Below the pieces are notes generated by a model. It searched no databases. It was not told the origin of the DNA and saw only the letters and a program-made list of their open reading frames with translations. Shown here in pieces: positions 18,129 to 29,097 of a stretch of 64,000 bases of DNA. The stretch is from contig NZ_JYMR01000004.1 in assembly GCF_000938255.1 (NCBI RefSeq), forward strand, positions 62,001 through 126,000, read 5' to 3'. Position 1 is the first letter of the stretch. Each line of letters begins with the position of its first letter. This DNA comes from Bradyrhizobium sp. LTSP849 (GTDB lineage: Bacteria > Pseudomonadota > Alphaproteobacteria > Rhizobiales > Xanthobacteraceae). Made by a program: the position numbers and the translations under genes.

Positions 18129-18752
18129 TCAATCCGCACGTTTCAGCCCGCCTTTGGCCTCGATGAAGCCGACGATGCGGTCGAGCCCCTCGCTCTTCTT
18201 CAGGTTGGTCATGACGAAGGGACGTTCGCCCCGCATCCGCTTGGCATCCGTCTCCATCTTCTCCAGCGACGCCCCGACATGGGGCGCGAGGTCGATCTTG
18301 TTGATGATCAGAAGGTCGGACCGGGTGATGCCGGGGCCGCCCTTGGACGGGATCTTGTCGCCGGCCGCCACGTCGATGACGTAGATGGTGAGGTCGGCGA
18401 GCTCGGGGGAAAAAGTGGCAGCGAGATTGTCACCACCGGACTCGATCAGCACGAGGTCGAGCCCTGGAAATTTCGCGCGCATGTCGGCCACCGCGGCGAG
18501 GTTCATCGAAGCGTCCTCCCGGATCGCTGTGTGCGGGCAGCCGCCGGTCTCGACGCCGGCGATGCGGTCCGGCGTCAGCGAGCCCGAACGCACCAGGAAT
18601 TCCGCATCCCATTTGGTGTAGATGTCATTGGTGATCGCCGCGATGTCGTAGCGATCGCGCATGGTCTTGCAGAGCAGGTCCATCAGCGCGGTCTTGCCCG
18701 ATCCGACCGGACCACCGACGCCGACACGCAAGGGGCCGTGAGATTTCGACAT
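18129..18752 (-). CDS. ureG: Urease accessory GTPase UreG
   Basis: A 207-residue SIMIBI GTPase that powers nickel insertion into urease. Seen: P-loop [11 protein letters not shown], metal-binding [17 protein letters not shown] (the CPH motif), [19 protein letters not shown], and [10 protein letters not shown] for guanine recognition. It is the last gene of the minus-strand urt-ure unit, 61 bp after ureF across a palindromic repeat. Length and motifs are complete. Confidence 0.98.
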   Translation of the reverse strand: MSKSHGPLRVGVGGPVGSGKTALMDLLCKTMRDRYDIAAITNDIYTKWDAEFLVRSGSLTPDRIAGVETGGCPHTAIREDASMNLAAVADMRAKFPGLDLVLIESGGDNLAATFSPELADLTIYVIDVAAGDKIPSKGGPGITRSDLLIINKIDLAPHVGASLEKMETDAKRMRGERPFVMTNLKKSEGLDRIVGFIEAKGGLKRAD

Positions 18753-18765
18753 GCTCTCTCCTAAT

Positions 18766-18791
18766 GTCGTCCCGGCGAAGGCCGGGACGAC
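18766..18791. repeat. REP-like palindrome between ureF and ureG
   Basis: GTCGTCCCGGC-GAAG-GCCGGGACGAC, a perfect 11-bp stem. It belongs to the same family as the shoulders of the repeat that carries the IS. In the transcript it would form a stable hairpin that may alter ureG expression. Confidence 0.9.
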
Positions 18792-18813
18792 GGTAAGTTA
18801 GATCCCGTACCGT

Positions 18814-19536
18814 TCACGAGCGAAACAGCCGCGTATATTGCGTCTCATGCCGCAGGCTGGCGAGGTCGGCGCGAAAGGTTGCGCTGCCGAGATCGTCCAG
18901 TGTCGCAACCAGTGCACGATGTGCGGTCGTGGCGACGGCAGCCTCCAGCCTTACCAGAACACGCTGGCTGTCGGTCTGGCCGAGCGGAACGAGCCGGCTC
19001 GCCGCCGAGATCCAGTTCGAGACCAGCGCGTGCAGGAAGGCATGCAGTGTCGGCACCAGTGGCACGCCATGCATCGCCGCGACCACGCCGACGGCAACAG
19101 GGTAGACCAGTGGCGTGCTGCATGCCGCGACCATGGCATCCAGGCCGTCGGCATCCCATGCGGCGCGAGTGATGTCGATGAAAGCGCGCCCCTGCGAGGT
19201 GATCTCGAGCTGCCGCTCGCGCGACGGCACGAAGGCCGCCGCAAGCTCGGCGATCTCGCGCAGAACAGCGTCCTCCCCCACCTCGGCGGCACGATAGGCA
19301 TGGACCAGGAAGGTCGCATCGCAAAACCCGGAACCGTCTCCGAGCATCGCATCGAGCCAATCGGCGAGCGTTGCCGTATCGACAATGTCGCCCGCCTCGA
19401 CCGCCCATTCGATGCCGCTGGAATAGGAGAAGCCGCCGACGGGGAACGCCGGCGACAACCAGGTCATCAGCCGGTACAGCGCCGCCGCCTCGCGCGCGGC
19501 GAGGTCGCCGGCACTGGCCAGCTCATTTGTGGTCAT
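18814..19536 (-). CDS. ureF: Urease accessory protein UreF
   Basis: A 240-residue all-helical protein that bridges UreG and UreD on apo-urease during activation. Seen: [38 protein letters not shown] and a C-terminal VRLEAAVA and TQYTRLFRS end typical of UreF. The ATG at 19536 overlaps the ureE end by 14 bases; an ATG two codons upstream is the alternative. A much longer reading is possible only because the histidine-rich ureE tail has no stops in this frame. Confidence 0.95.
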   Translation of the reverse strand: MTTNELASAGDLAAREAAALYRLMTWLSPAFPVGGFSYSSGIEWAVEAGDIVDTATLADWLDAMLGDGSGFCDATFLVHAYRAAEVGEDAVLREIAELAAAFVPSRERQLEITSQGRAFIDITRAAWDADGLDAMVAACSTPLVYPVAVGVVAAMHGVPLVPTLHAFLHALVSNWISAASRLVPLGQTDSQRVLVRLEAAVATTAHRALVATLDDLGSATFRADLASLRHETQYTRLFRS

Positions 19537-20149
19537 GAGCATGGTTGTGGCCGTGATGATGGTCGGGGTGGTCACAATGCTCGTCGCGGTGATGATGATC
19601 GTGGCCATGGTCATGCGCCGCATGATCATGGCCGTGATGATCATGGTGGTGGCCATGATCGTGGTGATCATGCCCGTGATCGTGATGCGCATGCTCATCG
19701 TGGCCGTGCGCGTGGCCCGCGTCGGCATAAGCCCCGCCTTCGGGATCGAACGGCGCCTCGATCTCGATCACGCGCGCGCCGAGCCCCTTCACCATGGCCT
19801 CGATGACGTGGTCGCGGCGGATGCGCAGGCCCTTGGCCATGAGCTGCGTCGGCAGATGACGATTGCCGAGATGCCAGGCGACGCGGATGAGGTGGTGCGG
19901 ATCGTGGCCGCGGATCTCGAGCAGCGGCTCGGGCGCCGCGACCACTTCGACCAGCCGGCCATCCTCCAGCACCAGTGCGTCGCCGCCGCGCAGCGCGACG
20001 GCGTTTTCCAGGTCGAGCAGGAATTCGAGCCCCCGCGTCCCCGTCATCGCCATGCGGCGTCGGTGCCGATCGTCGAAATCGAGCACGATCGTATCCGCCG
20101 GCGTTTCCGTGAAGCGGTGCTGCCCCTTGACCTGCGTCGCCCGGATCAT
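19523..20149 (-). CDS. ureE: Urease nickel chaperone UreE with long His-rich tail
   Basis: A 208-residue protein that delivers nickel to urease. The N-terminal peptide-binding domain runs to about residue 75. The metal domain contains [13 protein letters not shown], the conserved interface His region, and ends near residue 145. From residue 146 the chain is a tail of 63 residues containing 33 histidines in HDHGH-like repeats plus one Cys. Many UreE proteins have His-rich tails, but this one is long and dense and could store nickel. The tail overlaps the start of ureF. It follows the two ABM genes by 11 bp. Confidence 0.97.
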   Translation of the reverse strand: MIRATQVKGQHRFTETPADTIVLDFDDRHRRRMAMTGTRGLEFLLDLENAVALRGGDALVLEDGRLVEVVAAPEPLLEIRGHDPHHLIRVAWHLGNRHLPTQLMAKGLRIRRDHVIEAMVKGLGARVIEIEAPFDPEGGAYADAGHAHGHDEHAHHDHGHDHHDHGHHHDHHGHDHAAHDHGHDHHHRDEHCDHPDHHHGHNHAHDHK

Positions 20150-20160
20150 GCGCTATATCC

Positions 20161-20460
20161 TCAGAGCTTCTCGACCTTGCCGTCGCTGATGATCTCGATC
20201 ACCGTCGGCGCCGTCTTCATCTGCGCCGAATATTCACGCCACACCTTCATGTGCGGCGCTTTGCCGTGGGCGTTGAGATCCTCGCGGGTTTCCCAACGCT
20301 CGACCACCACGTACTGATTGGGGTTGTTGACGCTGACATTGCCGTCATAGGTGAGGCAACCCTTCTCCTTCAGAGTCTCGGCGGTGCAGGCCTTATGCCC
20401 CTTGATGAAGTCGTCCTTGTTTTCCGGCTTCATGAGCGTGGTGGCGATGACATAGATCAT
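20161..20460 (-). CDS. ABM-domain (quinol monooxygenase-like) protein 1
   Basis: A 99-residue ferredoxin-like alpha/beta protein of the antibiotic biosynthesis monooxygenase superfamily (YgiN type). Seen: an opening strand MIYVIATTLMKPE, the helix with TLKEKGCLTYD, the YVVVERWETREDLNAH strand-helix that marks the family, and a second helix HMKVW. Such proteins are small dimers that oxidise quinols, degrade haem or have no known substrate. It lies between ureC and ureE next to a paralogue (24 bp apart), so it is co-transcribed with urease, but no urease role is known. Confidence 0.85.
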   Translation of the reverse strand: MIYVIATTLMKPENKDDFIKGHKACTAETLKEKGCLTYDGNVSVNNPNQYVVVERWETREDLNAHGKAPHMKVWREYSAQMKTAPTVIEIISDGKVEKL

Positions 20461-20484
20461 GAGGGTTATTCCCTGTTGTTCTTG

Positions 20485-20784
20485 TTAGCGAACGTCGACC
20501 CTCTCGGGCGTGATCACTTCGATCTTCGGCGGTGCCGTAAAGCACTTCACCGCGACGCGGCCGAACGTCTTCATGTGCTCCTGGCCGCGATGCGGCACCA
20601 GTGCCTCGGCATTCTCCCACTGCTCGACGAACACCATCTTGGTGGGATCGGTGACGCTCTCATGCAGGTCGTAGGCGATATTGCCGGGCTCCTTGCGCGT
20701 CTCCTTGATGCAGGCGGTGGCGGCTGCAATGAATTCGGCGCGCGTCTCGGGCTTGATGGTCAAGGTGGCAACGACGTAGATCAC
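20485..20784 (-). CDS. ABM-domain protein 2 (tandem paralogue)
   Basis: Also 99 residues, with the same opening MIYVVATLTIKPE, the helix IKETRKEPGNIAYD, the core MVFVEQWENAEALVPH and HMKTFGR. It is clearly paralogous to the downstream gene, and both give an identical length, so a tandem duplication is likely. It lies 126 bp after ureC. Function unknown; a YgiN-like redox role is only a family-based guess. Confidence 0.85.
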   Translation of the reverse strand: MIYVVATLTIKPETRAEFIAAATACIKETRKEPGNIAYDLHESVTDPTKMVFVEQWENAEALVPHRGQEHMKTFGRVAVKCFTAPPKIEVITPERVDVR

Positions 20785-20910
20785 GAGAAATCCTCCCGGC
20801 TTTTCTTCTGGGTCAAGATACCGGGCGGGACCTTAGACCAGCCGGGATCGAACGCAAAACCGGAAAGCCGCCCCCGGACATGCGCCGGGAACATGCGTTG
20901 AGGCGCTATT

Positions 20911-22626
<1,716 letters not shown>

Positions 22627-22660
22627 CACAAGCCCCGTTTGCGTTTGAATTTTTGCATGC

Positions 22661-23128
22661 TTATGCGTCCCCGACGCCGTCGGACGCACCGCTCTCGCCG
22701 TTAGTTAGGGACGCATTGCTGGAAGGGTTCCCTCCCCCCTTGCGGGGGAGGGTTAGGGAGAGGGGTGCCGCTTGCTCCGCAGCCTCGACAATAGAAAGAA
22801 CAACGCCCTCGAGATTTTTCATCACGTCGTCGTTAGTAAATCGCAGCACGCGATATCCGCGAAATGCGAACCATTGGTCGCGCTGTTCATCGTGGCGGAT
22901 ACGTTCTTCAAAATCGTGGCTCTCGCCATCGAGTTCAACGATAAGCTTGCAGGAATGTGCGACGAAATCCGCAATGTAGTGCCCCATGGGAGTCTGGCGA
23001 CGAAACGCCAAACCCGCGAGACGGCCGGCCTTCAGGTAGCGCCATAGCAATGTCTCCGCACGAGTCATCTCGCGCCTCAATCGTTTGGCGCGATGGCGCT
23101 GAATCTCGCTGACCTCGTCGTGTGGCAT
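22661..23128 (-). CDS. DUF559 (Vsr/restriction-endonuclease-like) protein in a repeat cassette
   Basis: A 155-residue protein with the DUF559 nuclease-like fold. Seen: [50 protein letters not shown] (the D-x(n)-E-x-D/G core like PD-(D/E)XK nucleases) and [19 protein letters not shown]. The ATG at 23126-23128 directly abuts the right 39-bp inverted repeat, whose GGGAGAGGGG supplies the ribosome site. The C-terminus is encoded by the left repeat arm ([10 protein letters not shown]). No activity is established for the family. It sits between ureB and ureC on the operon strand. Cargo of a mobile or formerly mobile repeat element is the likely explanation. Confidence 0.88.
   Translation of the reverse strand: MPHDEVSEIQRHRAKRLRREMTRAETLLWRYLKAGRLAGLAFRRQTPMGHYIADFVAHSCKLIVELDGESHDFEERIRHDEQRDQWFAFRGYRVLRFTNDDVMKNLEGVVLSIVEAAEQAAPLSLTLPRKGGGNPSSNASLTNGESGASDGVGDA
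22728..22766. repeat. Left inverted-repeat arm of the DUF559 cassette
   Basis: A 39-bp arm that is the inverted partner of 23129-23167 and nearly identical to 3083-3121. It lies inside the 3' end of the DUF559 reading frame and can fold as a CCTCCCCC/GGGGGAGG hairpin. Confidence 0.92.
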
Positions 23129-23167
23129 ACCCCTCTCCCCAACCCTCCCCCGCAAGGGGGGAGGGAG
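23129..23167. repeat. Right inverted-repeat arm of the DUF559 cassette
   Basis: A 39-bp arm, inverted copy of 22728-22766. On the minus strand its last bases, GGGAGAGGGGT, run straight into the DUF559 ATG and act as its ribosome-binding site. Confidence 0.92.
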
Positions 23168-23220
23168 CCCGACCATTGTGCTCACCTCACTGTGGATCAC
23201 GCCGCGCGCCTCAACCTGCC

Positions 23221-23526
23221 CTACAGCTTCCCCATCACATCGCCACGAAAACCGTAGATGGTCTTCTTGCCGGCCACGGCGACAAGCTGGACGTCGCGGG
23301 TCTGGCCGGGCTCGAAACGGACGGCGGTGCCGGCGGCGATGTCGAGACGCATGCCGCGGGCTTTCTTGCGGTCGAACTTCAGCGCCGGGTTGGTCTCGAA
23401 GAAATGGTAGTGCGAGCCGACCTGGACCGGGCGGTCGCCGGTGTTGGCGACCGTGAGCGTCACGGTCTTGCGGCCCGCGTTGAGCTCGATCTCGCCGTCC
23501 TGGATGAAGAGTTCGCCGGGGATCAT
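23221..23526 (-). CDS. ureB: Urease subunit beta
   Basis: A 101-residue structural subunit of the urease trimer of trimers. It shows the family start [51 protein letters not shown] and the end [12 protein letters not shown]. It is 9 bp after ureA. Downstream comes the DUF559 cassette rather than ureC. Confidence 0.98.
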   Translation of the reverse strand: MIPGELFIQDGEIELNAGRKTVTLTVANTGDRPVQVGSHYHFFETNPALKFDRKKARGMRLDIAAGTAVRFEPGQTRDVQLVAVAGKKTIYGFRGDVMGKL

Positions 23527-23535
23527 GTTGGGCTC

Positions 23536-23838
23536 CTATCGGATCGGCTCGTGCACCGTGACGAGCTTGGTGCCGTCCGGAAAGGTCGCTTCGACCTGGA
23601 TGTCGTGAATCATCTCCGGGATGCCGGGCATCACCTGATCGCGGGTCAGCACCTGCGCGCCGGACTGCATCAGCTCGGCAACGGTGCGGCCGTCGCGCGC
23701 GCCTTCGAGGATAAAATCGGAGATGATTGCGATCGCCTCGGGATGGTTGAGCTTGACGCCGCGATCCAGCCTGCGGCGCGCCACGATCGCCGCCATCGAG
23801 ATCAGAAGCTTGTCCTTTTCGCGGGGAGACAGGTTCAT
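23536..23838 (-). CDS. ureA: Urease subunit gamma
   Basis: A 100-residue urease subunit with the diagnostic start [42 protein letters not shown] and [21 protein letters not shown]. Full family length. It follows ureD by 40 bp and is tightly coupled to ureB. Confidence 0.98.
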   Translation of the reverse strand: MNLSPREKDKLLISMAAIVARRRLDRGVKLNHPEAIAIISDFILEGARDGRTVAELMQSGAQVLTRDQVMPGIPEMIHDIQVEATFPDGTKLVTVHEPIR

Positions 23839-23878
23839 GCGAAATCTCTTCAGTTCACATCATCAATTCAGCCGGTCG

Positions 23879-24724
23879 TCAATTCAGCCACAATCGCGGC
23901 AGCGCCACGCCCGTGCGCGCGAGCACAGCCATCATGTCGGCACGCAAGCGCGCCGCATCTTGGGCACAGAACCGCGCCATTGCAAAGCCATTCCACGCCG
24001 ATATCCCGACCTCGCTAGAGAACGAGTCCGCCGCTTCACGGAGCCGCTCGATCAGCGCTTCATCGCCGGGCACGATCAGGGCGGTGCCGATCGCCGCGCC
24101 GCCCTTGGCGACCGCAGATCGCGCGAGCTTTGCACCAATATTCCCATCGAGCCGGACGGTTTCCGCGAAGACCAGCTTGCCGCCACGCCGCAACCGCCAG
24201 CGGTCGACGAACTCACCCTGCTCCATCCGCTCGCCCATGGCGGTGCGGCCGAACACGACGATTTCACAGAGCAAAAGCGAAGCCGCCTCGTCGAGATCGA
24301 TGTCGAAGCGGCGCTGCACGCGCGCACGGTCGAACAGGATCGTCTCCTGCGGCAGCCAGCCGAGATGCGCGCCTGCGGCGACCTTGAGAGCGATGTTGAG
24401 CTGGGCCGCCGGACCCGGCGCACGATAGATCTTTTCCGCGGCTGCCGTAGTCAGCGTCAGCCGCGCGGCGTCAGTGGCCGTAATCTCGATGTCGAAGCGA
24501 TCGCCGCCGGCGACGCCACCGGCCGTGTTGACGAACACGCCGGACAAGCCGTGGTCTTCCGGCGAGGGAAAGCGCACGCGCAGGGAGCCGGATTCATGCA
24601 GGACGCCGCGCCGCGTCACGCCATCGCGGGCGTGCACATCGAACCGCACCGCGCCGCGGGCGCGGTTGGCCTCGAACACAGGCGAATCCAGGTCAGAAGA
24701 ATTGGCTGATAGTTCGCTGCGCAT
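23879..24724 (-). CDS. ureD: Urease accessory protein UreD
   Basis: A 281-residue beta-rich chaperone that binds apo-urease and recruits UreF and UreG. Seen: GVLHESGSLRVRFP, VFVNTAGGVAGGDRF, LTTAAAEKIYRA, GWLPQETILFDRA and WRLRRGGKLVFAETVRLDG, all UreD hallmarks. It follows urtE by 33 bp, linking the urea importer and urease in one likely transcript. An 11-base direct repeat TCAATTCAGCC (23863, 23879) marks its 3' end. Confidence 0.96.
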   Translation of the reverse strand: MRSELSANSSDLDSPVFEANRARGAVRFDVHARDGVTRRGVLHESGSLRVRFPSPEDHGLSGVFVNTAGGVAGGDRFDIEITATDAARLTLTTAAAEKIYRAPGPAAQLNIALKVAAGAHLGWLPQETILFDRARVQRRFDIDLDEAASLLLCEIVVFGRTAMGERMEQGEFVDRWRLRRGGKLVFAETVRLDGNIGAKLARSAVAKGGAAIGTALIVPGDEALIERLREAADSFSSEVGISAWNGFAMARFCAQDAARLRADMMAVLARTGVALPRLWLN

Positions 24725-24757
24725 CCGTCTCCCCAGCCGGCCGCGGCAGGATTTCCT

Positions 24758-25453
24758 TTACAGCGCCATCTGGCGGCTGATCTCGCCCGCGTCGAGATTG
24801 GTGCGGTCGCAGGTGAACTTGACTGCGCCGCGATCCATCACGGCAAAACTGTCGCCGAGTTCGCAGGCAAAGTCGAGATATTGTTCGACCAGCACGATGG
24901 CGATGTTGCCGAGATTGCGCAAGTAAGAGATCGCCCGACCGATGTCCTTGATGATCGACGGCTGGATGCCCTCGGTCGGCTCATCAAGCAGCAGCAGCTT
25001 TGGCCGCATCACCAGCGCACGCCCGATCGCGAGCTGCTGCTGCTGGCCGCCGGAGAGATCCCCGCCGCGCCGGCCGAGCATGGATTGCAGCACCGGGAAC
25101 AGCGAGAACACATCGTCCGGAATGTGCCTGTCCTCACGCTTGAGCGGGCCGAAGCCGGTCTTCAGGTTCTCCTCCACCGTCAGCAGCGGAAAGATCTCAC
25201 GTCCCTGCGGCACGAAGCCAACGCCCTTGCGGGCCCGCTCATAGGGCTTGAGGCCGGTGATGTCGCTGCCGTCGAACACGATCGCGCCCGACGAGATCGG
25301 ATATTGCCCGACCATGGCGCGCAACAGTGACGTTTTGCCGACGCCGTTGCGTCCGAGCACGCACGTCACCTTGCCCGGCTCGGCCGAGATCGAGACGCCA
25401 CGCAGCGCCTGCGCCGCGCCGTAGAACAGGTTGATGTCCTTGACCTCGAGCAT
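24758..25453 (-). CDS. urtE: Urea ABC transporter ATP-binding protein UrtE
   Basis: A 231-residue LivF-type ATPase. Walker A GRNGVGKTS, Q-loop GFVPQGREIFP, signature LSGGQQQQLAIGRAL, Walker B LLLLDEPTEGIQPS and the switch His replaced in the segment LVEQYLDF, as usual in the LivF group. Partner of UrtD in energising urea import. UrtE proteins typically show the TEGIQPSII motif seen here. It is 3 bp after urtD. Confidence 0.97.
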   Translation of the reverse strand: MLEVKDINLFYGAAQALRGVSISAEPGKVTCVLGRNGVGKTSLLRAMVGQYPISSGAIVFDGSDITGLKPYERARKGVGFVPQGREIFPLLTVEENLKTGFGPLKREDRHIPDDVFSLFPVLQSMLGRRGGDLSGGQQQQLAIGRALVMRPKLLLLDEPTEGIQPSIIKDIGRAISYLRNLGNIAIVLVEQYLDFACELGDSFAVMDRGAVKFTCDRTNLDAGEISRQMAL

Positions 25454-25456
25454 GGT

Positions 25457-26218
<762 letters not shown>

Positions 26219-26223
26219 CGCGC

Positions 26224-27393
26224 TTACTCCGCCATCTTCGGTTCGGTGACGCCGTCTTCCGCCGCAGCGCTCGCGGTGGTCTCTGCAATGCGTCTTTCCT
26301 TCGACGATTCCCACCAGGCGTTGAAGGTGCCGATGATGCCCTTCGGCAGCAGCAGTGTCACCAGGATGAACATCGCGCCCAGCATGAACAGCCAGTACGG
26401 CGCCAGCATGCCCGAGGTGAAGAACGTCTTGGCGTAGTTGACGACGACGGCCCCTAGCGCCGCGCCGACCAGCGTGCCGCGGCCGCCGACCGCGACCCAG
26501 ATCACCGCCTCGATCGAATTGCCGGGTGCGAATTCGCTCGGATTGATGATGCCGACCTGCGGCACGTAGAGCGCGCCGGCCACGCCCGCCATGCAGGCCG
26601 AGAGCGTGAACACGAACAGCTTGTAGGATTCGACGCGGTACCCGAGGAAGCGGCTTCGCGATTCCGCGTCGCGGATCGCAATCAGGACCTTGCCGAGCTT
26701 GGAGGAGACGACGGCCCGACAGATCAGGAAGCTGACGATCAGCCCAAGGCAGCTCAGCGCAAACAGGGCCGCACGTGTCCCCTCGGCCTGCACGTTGAAA
26801 CCCAGAATATCCTTGAAGTCGGTCAGGCCGTTGTTGCCGCCGAAACCGAAATCGTTGCGGAAGAAGGCGAGCAGCAGCGCATAGGTCATCGCCTGCGTGA
26901 TGATCGACAAATAGACGCCGGTGACACGGGAGCGGAAAGCGAGCCAGCCGAAGCAGAATGCCAGAAGCCCGGGCACGACCAGCACCATCAGCGCCGCGAA
27001 CCAGAACATGTCGAAGCCATACCAGTACCACGGCAGTTTCGGATAGTTCAGGAACACCATGAAGTCGGGCAGGATCGGATTGCCGTAGACACCGCGGGTG
27101 CCGATCTGGCGCATCAGGTACATGCCCATGGCGTAGCCGCCGAGCGCGAAGAACGCGCCGTGGCCAAGCGAGAGGATGCCGCAATAGCCCCAGATTAGGT
27201 CGATCGCGAGCGCCAGGATCGCGTAGCAGACATATTTGCCCCAGAGCGCGACAAGGTAGGTCGGCACTTGCAGGAACGAGCCCGCCGGCAGCAGCAGGTT
27301 GGAGAGCGGGATCAAAATCCCGCATGCCGCGACGATAACGAGGAAGATCGTCGCGCCGCGGTCCAGCGATCGCGTCAGCATGTGAGGGGTCAT
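26224..27393 (-). CDS. urtC: Urea ABC transporter permease UrtC
   Basis: A 389-residue LivM-type inner-membrane permease with about ten hydrophobic helices. Features: YAILALAIDLIWGYCGILSL, GHGAFFALGGYAMGMYLM, AFFRNDFGFGGNNGLTDFKD (UrtC-specific loop), and the coupling segment GKVLIAIRDAESRSRFLGY. The start overlaps the urtB stop by 4 bases (ATGA). It forms a heterodimer with UrtB. Confidence 0.97.
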   Translation of the reverse strand: MTPHMLTRSLDRGATIFLVIVAACGILIPLSNLLLPAGSFLQVPTYLVALWGKYVCYAILALAIDLIWGYCGILSLGHGAFFALGGYAMGMYLMRQIGTRGVYGNPILPDFMVFLNYPKLPWYWYGFDMFWFAALMVLVVPGLLAFCFGWLAFRSRVTGVYLSIITQAMTYALLLAFFRNDFGFGGNNGLTDFKDILGFNVQAEGTRAALFALSCLGLIVSFLICRAVVSSKLGKVLIAIRDAESRSRFLGYRVESYKLFVFTLSACMAGVAGALYVPQVGIINPSEFAPGNSIEAVIWVAVGGRGTLVGAALGAVVVNYAKTFFTSGMLAPYWLFMLGAMFILVTLLLPKGIIGTFNAWWESSKERRIAETTASAAAEDGVTEPKMAE

Positions 27394-29000
27394 GCTTCCA
27401 CCGCACGGCCCTTGAGCGCAAACAGTCCGCGCGGCCGCTTTTGAATGAACAGGATGATCAGAACCAGAATGGCGATCTTGCCGAGCACTGCGCCGGCGAC
27501 CGGTTCCAGGAACTTGTTGGCGATGCCGAGCGTGAAGGCGCCAACCAGTGTGCCCCAGAGATTGCCGACCCCACCGAACACCACGACCATGAAGCTGTCG
27601 ATGATGTAGCTCTGACCGAGATTGGGGCTGACATTATCGATCTGCGACAACGCCACGCCCGCGATGCCGGCGATGCCCGAACCGAGCCCGAAGGTCAGCG
27701 CGTCGACGCGCGAGGTGGCGATGCCCATCGAGGCCGCCATGCGGCGGTTCTGCGTCACCGCGCGCATCTCGAGCCCAAGCGCCGTGTAGCGCAGCATCGC
27801 GAGCAGTATCCCAAATACCGCGAGCGTGAAGACAAGGATCCAGAGCCGGTTATAGGTGATAGTGATCTGGCCGACCTCGAACGCGCCGCTCATCCAGGAG
27901 GGGTTGCCGACCTCACGGTTGGTCGGGCCGAACATGGTGCGCACGACCTGCTGGAGCACCAGCGACAGGCCCCAGGTCGCGAGCAGCGTTTCCAACGGGC
28001 GACCATAGAGGAAGCGGATGATGCTGCGCTCGATCACCACGCCAATGGCGCCGGCGACGAGGAATGCAAGCGGAACGGCGATCAGCAGCGAATAGTCGAA
28101 CAGGGCAGGATAGCGCGTGCGGATCACCTCCTGCACCACGAAGGTGGTGTAGGCCCCGATCATCACCATCTCGCCATGCGCCATGTTGATGACGCCCATC
28201 ACGCCAAAGGTGATTGCGAGGCCGATCGCAGCGAGCAACAGCACCGAGCCAAGCGAAAGGCCGTACCAGGCATTCTGCACCGTGGACCAGATCGCCAGCG
28301 AGCTCTGGATCGAAGCGATCGCACTGGTCGCGGCCTTCGTCACCGAGGCTGGCTGATCGGCGCCGATGCCGGTCAGCATCGCCAGTGCTTCCTGGTCGCC
28401 GCGCGCCTTGATGGTGGCGACGGCCTCGAGCTTCTCAACCTCGGTGGCATCGGACTTGAACAGCAGGATCGCTGCACGTGCGTCGCCGAGAGCGGCCTTG
28501 GCCGACTTGTTGGTTTCCTTTGCCAGCGCCGTATTGACGGCCTCAAGCGCCGATTCCTCATGCGACTTGAAGACGGACTGCGCGGCCTGAATGCGGGCCG
28601 TGACATCCGGCGACATCAGCGTCAGGCCGCCGACCGCGGCATCAACACTGCGGCGCAAGCGATTGTTGAGACGGACCGCGCTGGCACTGTCGGGAACGCT
28701 GGCGACGGGCTGGCCGGTCGCGGCATCGATCGACTTGCCGTCGGCGCCGGTGACGTAAACTTTCTTGCTGTCCGGATCGGCCATCAGGCGGCCGTCCTGG
28801 AGCGCGCTGATGATGGGATAGGCCAGCGGATTGCCGCTGCTGGCGACCACGCCGATCGCCTCTTCCGTATCGGAATAATCGTCGTTGGCGAATTTGGCGA
28901 CCGCATCCTCGAACGGACCGGCGAAGGCCGGCAGCGCGAACGCGATCAGAAACAACGAGAGCAAGAGCGAACAGAGGCGGGCGGATAACTTGGCTGGCAC
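27390..29000 (-). CDS. urtB: Urea ABC transporter permease UrtB
   Basis: A 536-residue LivH-type permease carrying a large N-terminal extracytoplasmic part. A signal-like helix (LLLSLFLIAFALPAFAG) is followed by about 210 residues of soluble, helix-rich sequence. The permease domain begins near residue 245 (GLSLGSVLLLAAIGLAITFG) and includes GVINMAHGEMVMIGAYT and LATWGLSLVLQQVVRTMFGPTN. The long N-terminus is known for UrtB and distinguishes it from branched-chain amino acid permeases. A GTG at 29000 with GGGG 9 bases upstream is the chosen start, since further-upstream sequence overlaps the urtA end and lacks coding character. Confidence 0.93.
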   Translation of the reverse strand: MPAKLSARLCSLLLSLFLIAFALPAFAGPFEDAVAKFANDDYSDTEEAIGVVASSGNPLAYPIISALQDGRLMADPDSKKVYVTGADGKSIDAATGQPVASVPDSASAVRLNNRLRRSVDAAVGGLTLMSPDVTARIQAAQSVFKSHEESALEAVNTALAKETNKSAKAALGDARAAILLFKSDATEVEKLEAVATIKARGDQEALAMLTGIGADQPASVTKAATSAIASIQSSLAIWSTVQNAWYGLSLGSVLLLAAIGLAITFGVMGVINMAHGEMVMIGAYTTFVVQEVIRTRYPALFDYSLLIAVPLAFLVAGAIGVVIERSIIRFLYGRPLETLLATWGLSLVLQQVVRTMFGPTNREVGNPSWMSGAFEVGQITITYNRLWILVFTLAVFGILLAMLRYTALGLEMRAVTQNRRMAASMGIATSRVDALTFGLGSGIAGIAGVALSQIDNVSPNLGQSYIIDSFMVVVFGGVGNLWGTLVGAFTLGIANKFLEPVAGAVLGKIAILVLIILFIQKRPRGLFALKGRAVEA

Positions 29001-29026
29001 TGTGATTGACCCCGGCAGAAATGGGT

Positions 29027-29056
29027 GGAGAAGGCGGCGGGATCGCCGCCTTCTCC
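29027..29056 (-). terminator. Hairpin between urtA and urtB
   Basis: A perfect 13-bp stem GGAGAAGGCGGCG / CGCCGCCTTCTCC with a 4-base loop in the 97-bp gap, without a U tract. It probably lets the binding-protein mRNA (urtA) accumulate over the permease genes. Confidence 0.65.
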
Positions 29057-29097
29057 GATCGCAATTGGCCGTCAGGCCTTGGTCGGGTGCTTTTGGA

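Noticed and set aside
17852..18384. Plus-strand frame of 165 codons over the ureG end
   Set aside because: No ribosome site match, composition of a shadow frame, and it overlaps ureG on the other strand. A GGAGGAGG near 17930 has no good start codon after it.
19529..19720. CRISPR-like or microsatellite array
   Set aside because: The periodic sequence is coding repeat of the UreE His tail, without uniform repeats and spacers.
18814..19728. A 304-residue version of UreF with a Met/Thr/Ile-rich N-terminus
   Set aside because: The added residues are the out-of-frame reading of the histidine-rich ureE tail; UreF homology begins at the ATG at 19536.
19529..20317. Plus-strand Met/Val-rich frame opposite ureE
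   Set aside because: It arises from the complement of the CAT/GAC repeat coding the His tail; no protein family features.
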